Assembly: GCF_029269745.1 (NCBI RefSeq)
Contig: NZ_JARJHT010000001.1
Coordinates: 930,001 to 994,000, forward strand
Direction of reading: 5' to 3'
Length of the DNA: 64,000 nucleotides
Source: Polluticoccus soli
GTDB taxonomy: Bacteria; Bacteroidota; Bacteroidia; Chitinophagales; Chitinophagaceae
Below, piece after piece: positions 44,530 to 53,404 of the stretch. Made by a program: the position numbers and the translations under genes. Under the pieces are notes generated by a model. That model did not search any database. It had not been told where the DNA came from and saw nothing but the letters and a program-made list of their open reading frames with translations. Each line of letters starts with the position of its first letter. The stretch's first letter is position 1.

Positions 44530-45184
44530 TCCCCACGCCATACACGTAGCTATTGCTGACGACCATACTGTTGTCAGAGATTCGATCAGCAAAATGATCG
44601 CCACTTTCCCAGGTTTTAGAGTAACTATTGAAGCCAGCAACGGAAAAGAACTTATTGAGCAGTTGAAGGGTACAAAACCATTTCCGGAAATATGCGTACT
44701 GGACATACAAATGCCAGATATGAACGGATATGAAACAATGGCCTACATCAAAGAAAAATGGCCCAAATTGAAAGTATTAGCTCTTTCGATGCTCGATGAT
44801 GAGTTTGCTGTAATAAAAATGCTAAAGCTGGGTGCCCGCGGGTACATTGTAAAAAGCAGTGACCTCGAGGAATTGCAAAAAGCGTTGAATGCAATTCACG
44901 ACAGAGGTTATTATAGTTCTGAGCTCGTGGCCAGCAACTTTTTTCAATTGCTTAACAGTGATAATGACGAAGCACTATATAAGATCACCGAACGTGAGCA
45001 ACAATTCTTAAAATACTGTCCAACCGAACTCACGCTAAAAGAGATAGCCCAGAAGATGGGAGTAAGTACAAGCACGGTGCAGGGTTATCGCAATATGTTA
45101 TTCGATAAGCTAAACTTAAAGACAAGGCAGGGTCTTGCAATCTTCGCTGTTAAATCCGGCATCGTTTCTTTCGAAGACTTATAG
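44522..45184 (+). CDS. NarL/FixJ-family response regulator
   Basis: This 220-aa protein has a receiver domain with acidic pocket ADDH (Asp13-Asp14), phospho-acceptor Asp61 in CVLDIQMPDMNG and Lys in GYIVKSSD. The C-terminal LuxR-type HTH (about 155-215) reads LTLKEIAQKMGVSTSTVQGY. It is the cognate partner of the overlapping kinase. Targets are unknown. Confidence 0.93.
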   Translation: MNNPHAIHVAIADDHTVVRDSISKMIATFPGFRVTIEASNGKELIEQLKGTKPFPEICVLDIQMPDMNGYETMAYIKEKWPKLKVLALSMLDDEFAVIKMLKLGARGYIVKSSDLEELQKALNAIHDRGYYSSELVASNFFQLLNSDNDEALYKITEREQQFLKYCPTELTLKEIAQKMGVSTSTVQGYRNMLFDKLNLKTRQGLAIFAVKSGIVSFEDL

Positions 45185-45207
45185 CGTGCATTACTGAGTA
45201 TCATTGG

Positions 45208-46652
45208 CTACTCAATTAACTTGTACACCGTATAGGAGTAGTCAGTAGTGATAAACCATGGCAAATAGTCTATTAGGTTTGATAGAACAGGTATCCTCTT
45301 CTTGTTTTCAACGGTCGACACAAGGCGATAGTGCTCATTTAAAAGCAACTTCTCAAATTTTGCAATGTCAGGGTTCTTTTTCCCTAGCACTATATACTGC
45401 ACTTTTTTCGCCAGGAAGTATTGCGTGATCCCCTTGTATGGTCCGTTCTCTATTATTATCTCGAACGGATTATTGTTTTTTACTGCCATGTAGTAGTAGG
45501 TAAAATCTCCTGCTACCGACGCATCGCGAGGAATATTTTTGGCGTAGGCTTCATAATAATAATCCTCGCTACGCTGAGGTACGGTTGCAACCACCACCGC
45601 AGATTTTAAAGCAAATGTGGCCGCAGACAAGATCAATACCACATATATGGCTGTGCGAAAATAAACCTTGTCCTTCAGCTGACCGAAACTCCAACCAATA
45701 GCCAGGGCTGCAAGAGGTATTGCAAACGCATAATAGATATACGATCCGGCTACGATAATATGAAAAAAGATAAGCCCAATAGCTGTGAGCGGAAAAACAG
45801 CACTACGACGCGCGTCGGCCTTTCCAAAATAGGCGAACGAGCCAACTATCAGCTCGAAAATGGAGATGCCTATTTGATAATTCAATGGCTGGCTTGTCGC
45901 GCCAATATGCCTGTTTAACTCGTGGGAGTTTTTGAAGTAACTTATATAACCTTCCAGCCCTCCGAAAGCAATATGCATCCAGCAAAAATACATGGCCGCA
46001 AAAATGACAGGCACGAGCAAATAAGGCAATAACACAGCAGGTCTTGCTCGTAAATAAAAGAGCGCATATGCACACCAAACTACAAACATGGGCAGAGCAA
46101 ACACAATGCGCGGCGTGGTTAGCATGGCACTTCCTAATAACAACCCAGCCAGCAATGCAAATAAATAGGACTTTGTAGTGCCATCACTGATTTTCATCAC
46201 GGTCATCAACGATGACAGAAGAAAGAAAATGGCGAGCATATCCATTCTGCCGGAGGGCATACTTGATTCAGCGCGGGATTGAGTAAGAGCAAGATGATGG
46301 TCATCACCGCCGCACTTTTACCAAGCTCAAACTTTTGGCAGATCTTATACACCAGGAATACATTAAGAAAACCGAAAAGCAGGCTATTCATCCGGAAAAC
46401 GTATAGGCTCAAACCAAATAGCTTTATGATATAAGACTGTAAGACAAAATAGATGGGTCCGTATTCCGGCCGGGGATGTGGAACACTATACCTTCTAACG
46501 GTTTCCATAAAGGTTCCATCAACAAGATAAGATTGGGTCATGCTGGCAAAAGAAACCTCATCGAACCATGGTAAGGGCGAATAGGACAAAGACAGGAAAT
46601 GGTAGACTATATATAAAAATATACCTACCCATATGGTTGTGTTGTGCCGCAT
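45208..46652 (-). pseudogene. GT39-like membrane glycosyltransferase split by a frameshift
   Basis: Two overlapping frames together make one membrane glycosyltransferase of about 480 residues. The N-terminal part (ATG at 46652, MRHNTTIWVGIFLYIVYHFL) has the conserved acidic loop PWFDEVSFASMTQ and the HPRPEYGPIYF segment of GT39/PMT-type enzymes. The C-terminal part begins at MPSGRMDMLAIFF and carries about seven helices. They join in different frames at NPALNQ / MPSGRMD near 46255-46265. Adding one base after CAA would give a continuous reading. It is either a real pseudogene or a sequencing error at a short A run. The substrate would be a lipid-linked sugar. Confidence 0.72.
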
Positions 46653-46824
46653 AGCTAATGCAAATATATTTCGAAACTCACGATCACAGTAAGCGTAACA
46701 CAAATAGAAATTATACACATGCGAGGCTCGCAGAGGCTATTTAGATAGCATGACTTGTGCATTTTTTTATTTTTGCCCTTTAATTTCTCAGCTGAATTTT
46801 CTGCTGAGTTTTCTATTCGGTCAC

Positions 46825-47118
46825 ATGGTCCACATTGCGCTGCATTTTATAGTACCTCTTGTATACAGTTTACTCTTCTTTAGAGACAGACTGCTACGCA
46901 CCTGGCTGATATTGTCAGCCACCATGCTTGTCGACTTAGACCATTTGCTGGCTGATCCGATATATGACCCAAACCGCTGTAGTATAGGGTTTCACCCACT
47001 GCATTCCTATGTAGCCATTGTCATTTATGTGCTGCTGCTGCTGCCTCGTAAAACAAGGCTGGTGGCAACAGGCCTGATCATACATATGGCGCTAGACTAT
47101 TTAGATTGTTTTATATAG
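46825..47118 (+). CDS. DUF6122-like small membrane protein
   Basis: The ATG at 46825 (MVHIALHFIVPLVYSLLFFR) is favoured over an upstream frame because the conserved part begins there. The 97-aa product has three membrane helices and the motif MLVDLDHLLADPIYDPNRCS followed by GFHPLHSY. These His/Asp residues are invariant in the Bacteroidota DUF6122 family and recall metal-dependent membrane hydrolases. Function is unknown. Confidence 0.8.
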   Translation: MVHIALHFIVPLVYSLLFFRDRLLRTWLILSATMLVDLDHLLADPIYDPNRCSIGFHPLHSYVAIVIYVLLLLPRKTRLVATGLIIHMALDYLDCFI

Positions 47119-47145
47119 AAGTAACAGCCTCTCGATTCAGAAGAC

Positions 47146-47196
47146 TGAATAAACAAAAAAGGGTCGCACTGCTGCAGCCCCTTTTTTGTTTATTCA
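47146..47196 (+). terminator. Strong terminator after DUF6122 gene
   Basis: An 18-bp perfect stem, TGAATAAACAAAAAAGGG (47146-47163) with its complement at 47179-47196, contains an A-tract/T-tract pair and can act in both directions. Confidence 0.85.
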
Positions 47197-47266
47197 TGGT
47201 GGTAGCAAAATACTTGGATCTTAAATGACCTGGTCGGCCTTATTCATTACCGCGTAGACACCCGGC

Positions 47267-47298
47267 CTGAACCACCGGTACTAGTTCCGGGGGTTCAG
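47267..47298. repeat. Stable inverted repeat downstream of AraC-type gene
   Basis: CTGAACCACCGG (47267-47278) pairs with CCGGGGGTTCAG (47287-47298) with one mismatch and an 8-base loop. It lies 45 bp past the stop of the AraC-type gene. No T run follows on the minus strand. It may be a rho-independent terminator of poor form or another structured element. Confidence 0.4.
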
Positions 47299-47342
47299 TG
47301 CCACTATAGCGCTTCGCCTAAAACTATGAGGCCAGCCAGGTA

Positions 47343-48521
47343 TCAATCTACTTTTATCTGTTTCAAAAAATCAGAAGGAGTAACGCCCATTACTTTCTTA
47401 AACGCCAGCGTAAAAGAATTCCTGTTATTGAAGCCGGACTCTTTCGAGAGTGCTTCCAGCGTTTTATACCTCCATTCCTCATTCTTTATTTTTTCAATAC
47501 AGAATTTGATCCTGTATTCGTTGATGAAATCGTTATAGTTCATGCCATACCTGCGGTTGATGAATGCAGACAGGATATACGACTGTACACCAGTATCGTC
47601 TGACAGCATCCTGATAGTATAGCTATGATTCAGGAACAATTGTTTTTCTACCAGGATAGTGTTGACTTTTTGTTCGATCTGCGAGAAGTTGTAATCATGA
47701 TGGTTGGACGAAAGATTAGGGTTTACAGGTAGGTCCATGTTAGCATTTTTAACATCTTCTACTTGTATGTCAATATTTTCGTCTGCAGGTTTAAACTCCA
47801 CGTCTGTCTTGAAATCTTCTGAAGATGCGGCTTGCAGCATTGCACCGCTCCTCATCTGTGAGATAACAAACCCTGCAACAATGAATATGCTGCTGGCAAC
47901 GATGGCAAATAAAACTACATACTCTTCAAATTTTTGTGCCTTATACAGATCAAATAACGAAAAGAACAGAAAGTACATTTCTATACCTATGCACAGCAGG
48001 AACCATTTAACCAAAGGATGGCTGATCTGTTTTGTAAAATATTGCTGCTTACGAGCCCAGACGATCATGGTATTCACCTGCAGCAGCAGATACACGCCAA
48101 TAGCATGGTAATAAAAACCTACAAACGCCGTGTTAGGAAGCAATGATGCGTTTGATGAAAGCCTGCCGGCTGTACCACCATTTTCATACTGGGGAAAGAA
48201 CAGCGGAATAAAGTTGATTAAATACAATAATGAAGGAAAAACATGACCCAGATCTTCGGTTTTGAGTGAGCGGCGAAGAACTACAGACTTAATATACAAG
48301 TAGGCGCAAGACATGTACAACAGCACACAAAGATTCCTCAACAATATCAGGTCCCATTTGTAATGAAGAAAGGCATTATTGATGCCGATGTTCAGCATCA
48401 GACAACAAACCAAGAGGGTAGAGGCGGTAACGAAGGTTACAACGGTGACGTTTTTTGACGTTTTATCGGATAATTCAGATTTATCCAATAGTGCCTGGGG
48501 TAGTGCGATAGTCATCTTCAT
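47343..48521 (-). CDS. Membrane-anchored AraC-family transcription regulator
   Basis: This 392-aa protein has an N-terminal membrane region of about seven helices (25-225), a polar linker (about 230-280) and a C-terminal AraC/XylS HTH domain (about 290-390). The HTH part includes IRMLSDDTGVQSYILSAFIN, LEALSKESGFNNRNSFTLAF and the closing FKKVMGVTPSDFLKQI. Seven-helix AraC proteins of this type in Bacteroidota are thought to sense membrane-borne signals. Direct repeats 215-275 bp upstream may be its autoregulatory sites. Confidence 0.9.
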   Translation of the reverse strand: MKMTIALPQALLDKSELSDKTSKNVTVVTFVTASTLLVCCLMLNIGINNAFLHYKWDLILLRNLCVLLYMSCAYLYIKSVVLRRSLKTEDLGHVFPSLLYLINFIPLFFPQYENGGTAGRLSSNASLLPNTAFVGFYYHAIGVYLLLQVNTMIVWARKQQYFTKQISHPLVKWFLLCIGIEMYFLFFSLFDLYKAQKFEEYVVLFAIVASSIFIVAGFVISQMRSGAMLQAASSEDFKTDVEFKPADENIDIQVEDVKNANMDLPVNPNLSSNHHDYNFSQIEQKVNTILVEKQLFLNHSYTIRMLSDDTGVQSYILSAFINRRYGMNYNDFINEYRIKFCIEKIKNEEWRYKTLEALSKESGFNNRNSFTLAFKKVMGVTPSDFLKQIKVD

Positions 48522-49350
48522 AAAAAATGGTTTTTTAAGGTAATAACTCAGGCGAAGCTATTAACACAGTAAGTACCAGCTTTGGATGAAGCTGTGGTGA
48601 TCAGCCGATGGTGATGAGGCGTAAGATCGGCCGTTTGCAGAGGCAAAACCTAAGGTCCATTTTTTGATTCATCTGGTTTCATAGCAGAAAATTTTTCGTT
48701 GGTGATTTTAAGGAATTTTTAATGTCTAAATCAAAAATAGTCAACTTTTCTAAAAATCCTAATTTTTTACTCTATAATAATCAACTTTTTAAAAATATCA
48801 AAAAACTATAAGTTTTATTTATAACGTCGGGAGGTTGGTTGTCTCGGCAGGCATTAATCCCTGCCGGCAATTCGCTTAAGTGCCTTTCGCTGTCGACTAT
48901 ATATCACTACCGGAGCCGGCAGTGCAAACGAGAAAAGAAATATTCGGGTATTGGTATATCGGAAGTGATCGCTCAATCTGGTAGTGAGGCGACAAATGTA
49001 CCCTATTACGGGTACCTCTATCAGGACCAAATTTATCTTAATTTGGCCAGTGTGGTTCTTGGGGTTCATAAATCCTCCTTATATGCTATTATGTTAGCAA
49101 ATATGGCACCTGTTTGTCGCGGCACCTTTCCGATCTCTCTCCAGGCAAGGCACTATAAAATTACAATACGATAACACAAAACGCATCAATAAAACCCTGT
49201 TTTCTTGCCAATAGTTACTGAATTGTCCTGCAAAAAATCTCCAACCAGCCTTTCCTACGCACAATATAATAATTGTGTTCAGATTCTAAAAGCCCTTTTT
49301 ACAGCATTTTTCATTTTTCTTCAAACTTTTCATTGTTGGCCCTAAAATTG
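48522..49350. other. Long intergenic region with AT-rich direct repeats
   Basis: About 830 bases lie between two minus-strand genes. The left part (48640-48830) is strongly AT-rich and holds a pair of ~20-bp direct repeats. The right part (48840-49170) can be read as open frames on both strands, but neither has a start context, signal or recognisable sequence. Confidence 0.45.
48738..48796. promoter_or_regulatory. Two ~20-bp direct repeats, possible AraC-type binding sites
   Basis: ATAGTCAACTTTTCTAAAAA begins at 48738 and ATAATCAACTTTTTAAAAAT spans 48777-48796. They have the same orientation, are 39 bp apart and lie upstream of the AraC-family gene. AraC proteins commonly bind such spaced direct repeats. 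Confidence 0.4.
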
Positions 49351-49878
49351 TCATTTTAGAATTCCAGACATCCGGATCAAAATATTGAGAGCAAAAATGA
49401 TCACGCAGATCACCTGTATGCCGATGAGCTGGGTGGCTCTCGTGAGCGCCTTGAATTTTCGTTCCAGGCCGTAAGTCAACAATGTCGCCTGGGTTTTCAG
49501 GTCTTCATGCCATTTATCGTCGTCCATCTCTTGCCAGAGCTCTTCATATTTTTTATTGCTGTGCTTGCCGCCGAGTGCTCCCCAAAAAACCGAGGAATAG
49601 CCGGACTTGATCGATTTATCGTTTACAAATGGTTTTAACGCAACCAAGGTGTTCAATATGGCCGAAAGGTTACAGAGTAAAACGAAGATCACCAGTATCG
49701 ACATTTCCGCTTCGGTCCGCACCGCTTTGTCTGACGAAAAGTATCCGGTCACCAGACCGGCCAAAATACCGATGTTTACGGTGAGATAAACATTTCCCCG
49801 CAAGCCTATTGATGAGTAATAAGCATCGTAACGCTGCATAATAAACTGGAGCTTTTCGTTCTTTTGTTTATTATCCAT
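49351..49878 (-). CDS. DUF5706 / Pycsar-effector-like small membrane protein
   Basis: This 175-aa protein has an amphipathic start (QFIMQRYDAYYSSIGLRGNV), two membrane helices (about 30-50 and 60-82), a polar middle (about 85-140) and a C-terminal helix (about 148-170). The arrangement (R-x-D-x-Y near the N-terminus, paired helices, LVALKPF, then TLLTYGLERKFKALTRATQL) resembles DUF5706 proteins, which include the membrane effectors of Pycsar defence. No pyrimidine cyclase gene is adjacent; it is last in a run of channel and hydrolase genes. The assignment is by pattern only. Confidence 0.5.
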   Translation of the reverse strand: MDNKQKNEKLQFIMQRYDAYYSSIGLRGNVYLTVNIGILAGLVTGYFSSDKAVRTEAEMSILVIFVLLCNLSAILNTLVALKPFVNDKSIKSGYSSVFWGALGGKHSNKKYEELWQEMDDDKWHEDLKTQATLLTYGLERKFKALTRATQLIGIQVICVIIFALNILIRMSGILK

Positions 49879-49904
49879 TGTTCAATTGCTCAGTACCGAT
49901 TGAG

Positions 49905-51185
49905 TTAAAAATTCACCTCCAGATTCAGCATGAATATATGTCCATTCGAACCAACAGCTGTCGGGTAAGCCAGGTAACCGACCGGTGAGTTATGAGGAAA
50001 TATCACTTCTCCATTGAAACGAAGTATCCTGTTCTTTAAAACATACCAATTGACGCCACCTATGATCTCGTAGGGGTAACCATACTGGCCATTTACATAA
50101 GATCCCGCACCATACAGCTGGAGTGTCTTTTTTATTATCATAGCTGAGGCCTGCACGGAAAAGCCATTATCAAAAAGGCTGGAAGGGGGTGTATTACCTA
50201 CATACTCGATCTGGCTTATCCACCGGGTAAAAAACTCGCCGTCTAATGAGAATCCGCGATATTTTATCCCACCGCTTGCCGAAAGCATCTCGTATTTGGC
50301 GGCCGTCACCTGGGAGCTGTCTACAAAAGCATCTAATGCAAAAATGCCTGTGCCGTCTGATAGCCTGATCTGCGTATTTTCAGGATCGTCCACCCCTGGC
50401 TGCGATTGCTTGGTTTCATTACTCCTGGTAAAACCAACAGTCAGGATCGTTGCTGGTTTGCAATGGTGTTCAAAATCTCCATAAGGGCCCAGCTTGCCAA
50501 AATCATTAGTGGTCCACCAAAGACTTGACCCCCATGTGTCGAAGCCGCTATCCAACTGCCCTGCGTCAATACCGAGTTCGCTCAGGTTATTTGCCAGCAT
50601 TGATTTGTAGTTAAGGCCCGGCGCCAGCTCACCTTGAATCCAAATGCCAAAAGTATACGAAGGCCTGAAAAATTCTTCCGCCATCGGCCTGCAATCCATG
50701 CGCAGCCAGTTAGGCCAGCTATACAAAAGCGACCGTGCTCCTGGTATTCCCTGCGTACCGCCTCCGAAGCCGAGCCATTTTTTAAAGTCATATTGAAGGC
50801 TTCCTATAAAAAAGGCCTGGGCGGTCTGGCCCATGTTCGCATTCGAACACCATGCATTCAAAACCCAACGCAGCTTAGGGTCAAATAACCAGCCCCTAAA
50901 ATATACGATGATCTTGTGCATCTGAAAATCGTTGCGTGGATCTACTGATTTTACTCTGTTAAAATCATCCACGTAACTATCATCAGTGGCCATCTGGTTG
51001 AGATAGCGAAGTGAAACATAAGGACTGATTATAAGAGTACCTATTTTAGAGTTGATCACGGGAAATCCACTGCCAGGCACATGTTTTGCAAGACTATCCA
51101 TTATGTCCGGATCAAGCGACTGAGCCGATAGTCTCCCGATTATTGCAAGGGTAACAAGTAAAATAAAAAAGATACGGCTGCGCAT
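49905..51185 (-). CDS. Outer-membrane porin-like beta-barrel protein
   Basis: This 426-aa protein has a signal peptide (MRSRIFFILLVTLAIIGRLS, cleavage near AQS) and is built of alternating amphipathic strands typical of phosphate-selective porin (OprO/P)-type barrels. Examples are LIISPYVSLRYLNQM, FQMHKIIVYFRGWLFDPKLR and IRLSDGTGIFALDAF. The C-terminus ends in VNF with an aromatic last residue, as BAM substrates do. It follows the amidohydrolase gene by 40 bp. The transported solute is unknown. Confidence 0.75.
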   Translation of the reverse strand: MRSRIFFILLVTLAIIGRLSAQSLDPDIMDSLAKHVPGSGFPVINSKIGTLIISPYVSLRYLNQMATDDSYVDDFNRVKSVDPRNDFQMHKIIVYFRGWLFDPKLRWVLNAWCSNANMGQTAQAFFIGSLQYDFKKWLGFGGGTQGIPGARSLLYSWPNWLRMDCRPMAEEFFRPSYTFGIWIQGELAPGLNYKSMLANNLSELGIDAGQLDSGFDTWGSSLWWTTNDFGKLGPYGDFEHHCKPATILTVGFTRSNETKQSQPGVDDPENTQIRLSDGTGIFALDAFVDSSQVTAAKYEMLSASGGIKYRGFSLDGEFFTRWISQIEYVGNTPPSSLFDNGFSVQASAMIIKKTLQLYGAGSYVNGQYGYPYEIIGGVNWYVLKNRILRFNGEVIFPHNSPVGYLAYPTAVGSNGHIFMLNLEVNF

Positions 51186-51225
51186 GGCGATAGCTTACGG
51201 GGTTCAGAAATAATTCTCTTAGTTA

Positions 51226-52341
51226 CTAGTTCCTGATATTCGCTTTCTCCCAAGCACGCACTTTTCTGCGTCCTTCGTCGAATATCCTTTTGTAATTGCC
51301 CTTCCGCACCTTCTCGCTTGTTTGCGGATCGAGTGCATTCCAGAGCGGTGTATACATCTTATGTACGGCGAGGTAAAATTCCTGGTTAGGTGGCGCTACT
51401 ACATCGGTGCCAAACAAAAACCGGTCAGGATATTTATTAACCAACTTTGCAGTAGCCGCTACAGTCTCAGGTGTTCTTACAATATACTTGGCTACTTCAT
51501 CCCACGATATATCGAAGCACACGTGTGACAATTCGGGATCGCTGAGCATCTCTTCCACGATGCTGATCTGGGTTGGGTGAGCTTCGCTTCGTGATGCGGA
51601 ACCATAGCCAACCGGGTGCACAATACGACCCAGTCCCATGTGCGCCCATATAATACTTGTGTTTCTATGCCGTTTCAACAAACTCTTCATTTGGTTGAGA
51701 TAAACCGGGGCGGTTTTCTCTTTGGACATAGGCATGTCTATGTCGTTATGTATGACAACGACCATTCCGACCCTGCCTGCAAACTCAAGAATACTATCAA
51801 GCGCTGGATTAGTAAGGCTAGCTACTTCACCCGACACTTTGGGTGAAACAAATTCTTTGTGAATGGTAAATTCACCTATCCCTGTAAATACTCCGGGAAA
51901 GGTCCTCAATACGCGTTCAATATGTCTCGCGGCATACATATCCGCTGGGTTAAATCCCGTGATCATCGGGTCGAACCGTGCCTGCTGCTCCCTGGAAAGG
52001 CTCCTATACTGCATCGCAATGTATGCATCAGTGAAGGAGTAATAGTACAATGGCGCATCTGATTCCAGGTAGTAAGATGGGCTAAACATACCTGAATTCT
52101 GATACGACCATTGTTGTTGCAAGGGAATACCGAAGAGGGTCGAACGTTCTACCTTTGAGCCCATTAGTTCGAGGAGCCTTTCTGCGGTAATCCCTTCCTG
52201 GATATAGTTGGTAAGATGAAAATGGCTATCGTTAAACAGAACGCCATCATCTGAGGTTTTGTTTTGCGCAGGCGCGTAACTGGGACCGATGATCACGAGA
52301 GTAACTATCGTACAACATATGTATTTGGCAAGCACATTCAT
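51226..52341 (-). CDS. Secreted amidohydrolase (amidohydrolase_2, TIM-barrel)
   Basis: This 371-aa protein has a signal peptide (MNVLAKYICCTIVTLVIIGP, cleavage near APA). Metal-binding features are NDSHFHL (His40, His42), VVIHND, IIWAHMG and FLFGTDV with the catalytic Asp, in the order of the amidohydrolase_2 family (ACMSD-like decarboxylases and hydrolases). A periplasmic location is unusual for the family. It lies between a glutaminase and a porin, which suggests handling of an imported organic acid or amide, but the substrate cannot be read from sequence. Confidence 0.82.
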   Translation of the reverse strand: MNVLAKYICCTIVTLVIIGPSYAPAQNKTSDDGVLFNDSHFHLTNYIQEGITAERLLELMGSKVERSTLFGIPLQQQWSYQNSGMFSPSYYLESDAPLYYYSFTDAYIAMQYRSLSREQQARFDPMITGFNPADMYAARHIERVLRTFPGVFTGIGEFTIHKEFVSPKVSGEVASLTNPALDSILEFAGRVGMVVVIHNDIDMPMSKEKTAPVYLNQMKSLLKRHRNTSIIWAHMGLGRIVHPVGYGSASRSEAHPTQISIVEEMLSDPELSHVCFDISWDEVAKYIVRTPETVAATAKLVNKYPDRFLFGTDVVAPPNQEFYLAVHKMYTPLWNALDPQTSEKVRKGNYKRIFDEGRRKVRAWEKANIRN

Positions 52342-52386
52342 AGTGCGTGTTTTTAAGTCTTAAGTTTGACAGGGGGACACCGGTTG

Positions 52387-53385
52387 TTATTTCGGCATCA
52401 CCAGGTTAGGGTTAGCTTTCAGCTCAGCAATTATCGCTTCGATGGTACGCTGTGCTTTTACACTATTACCAGCTGCATCGAGGGGTGGAGAAATCACAGC
52501 TATACCAAATTTCCCCGGCACAGCAGCAATGATACCGCCGCCTACACCACTCTTGGCAGGCACGCCTGTTTTAAATAACCACTGGCCTGCATTGTCATAC
52601 AGACCTGCAGTTTCCATAACCGACATTGTATACGCTGCAGTTTCAGGACTAACTACTTTCTTTTTGGTAACAGGGTTGGTGCCACCATTAGCTAGTGTCG
52701 CGGCCATTACTGCCAGGTCTTTCGCGTTTACATTAAGTGCGCATTGCTTAGTGTACACGTCTGTAGCTTGTACAGGATCAAAATACATACGACCGTAGGC
52801 CAGCAATAGGTGAGCGATCGCCTGGTTACGCAGGTTATCACCAGCTTCGCTTACATACACGGGACCATTCACTAACAAAGTACTGCCTGCAAATTCATTA
52901 TGCACCTGTTGTATGTTTCTCCATTTGGCGGCTGAGTCTGCACCATTTATCAAGCTAACGGCAGCAATAGCACCCGGGTTTACCAATGGGTTGATCTCTT
53001 TACCTTTTTGCAGTTCGATCGCTACGATAGAGTTAAACCTCAAACCAGTAGCGTCAACACCAATCTTATCCATTATCGCCTGCGGACCTTGTTCTTCCAG
53101 GATCTTTGCCAGCGTAAATACTTTGGATATAGATTGAATGGACACGCGTGAACTAAGATCACCCTTGGAGTATACCTTTCCGTCTGTCGTAACAATAGCT
53201 ATACCGTATATATCAGGATCAACGTTTGCCAGCTCTTTTATGTAGTCAGCATTAGCTCCCTCTTTCAGGTCTTTATACTTCGAATAAGCATTATCGATAG
53301 CTGCCTGGTAGTTTTGCGCAATCGCAGTATAGGAGAACAATAGTCCTGCTAAGGCGATAGCTGGAATTAATCGGAGTGTTTTCAT
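52387..53385 (-). CDS. glsA: Periplasmic glutaminase A
   Basis: This 332-aa protein matches the serine-dependent beta-lactamase-like glutaminase family, which hydrolyses L-glutamine to glutamate and ammonia. The catalytic Ser85-x-x-Lys88 is in QSISKVF. Other family motifs are NPLVNPGAIA, SEAGDNLRNQA, AATLANGGTNPVT, and KSGVGGGIIAAVPGKFGIAV near the C-terminus. A signal peptide (MKTLRLIPAIALAGLLFSYT) is added at the front, so it acts in the periplasm, unlike most bacterial GlsA. It follows the DcaP-like channel by 19 bp; the pair may feed on or neutralise acid with glutamine. Confidence 0.92.
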   Translation of the reverse strand: MKTLRLIPAIALAGLLFSYTAIAQNYQAAIDNAYSKYKDLKEGANADYIKELANVDPDIYGIAIVTTDGKVYSKGDLSSRVSIQSISKVFTLAKILEEQGPQAIMDKIGVDATGLRFNSIVAIELQKGKEINPLVNPGAIAAVSLINGADSAAKWRNIQQVHNEFAGSTLLVNGPVYVSEAGDNLRNQAIAHLLLAYGRMYFDPVQATDVYTKQCALNVNAKDLAVMAATLANGGTNPVTKKKVVSPETAAYTMSVMETAGLYDNAGQWLFKTGVPAKSGVGGGIIAAVPGKFGIAVISPPLDAAGNSVKAQRTIEAIIAELKANPNLVMPK

Positions 53386-53404
53386 GATTATTTAGTTTAC
53401 CGGT

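Noticed and set aside
47267-47298. Possible riboswitch or structured RNA
   Set aside because: It is a single inverted repeat downstream of a gene, with no second helix or conserved core; recorded only as a hairpin.
48839-49174. 111-codon plus-strand ORF (and a 71-codon frame opposite it)
   Set aside because: Both strands are open over the same stretch, neither has a start context or family resemblance, and neighbours read the other way.
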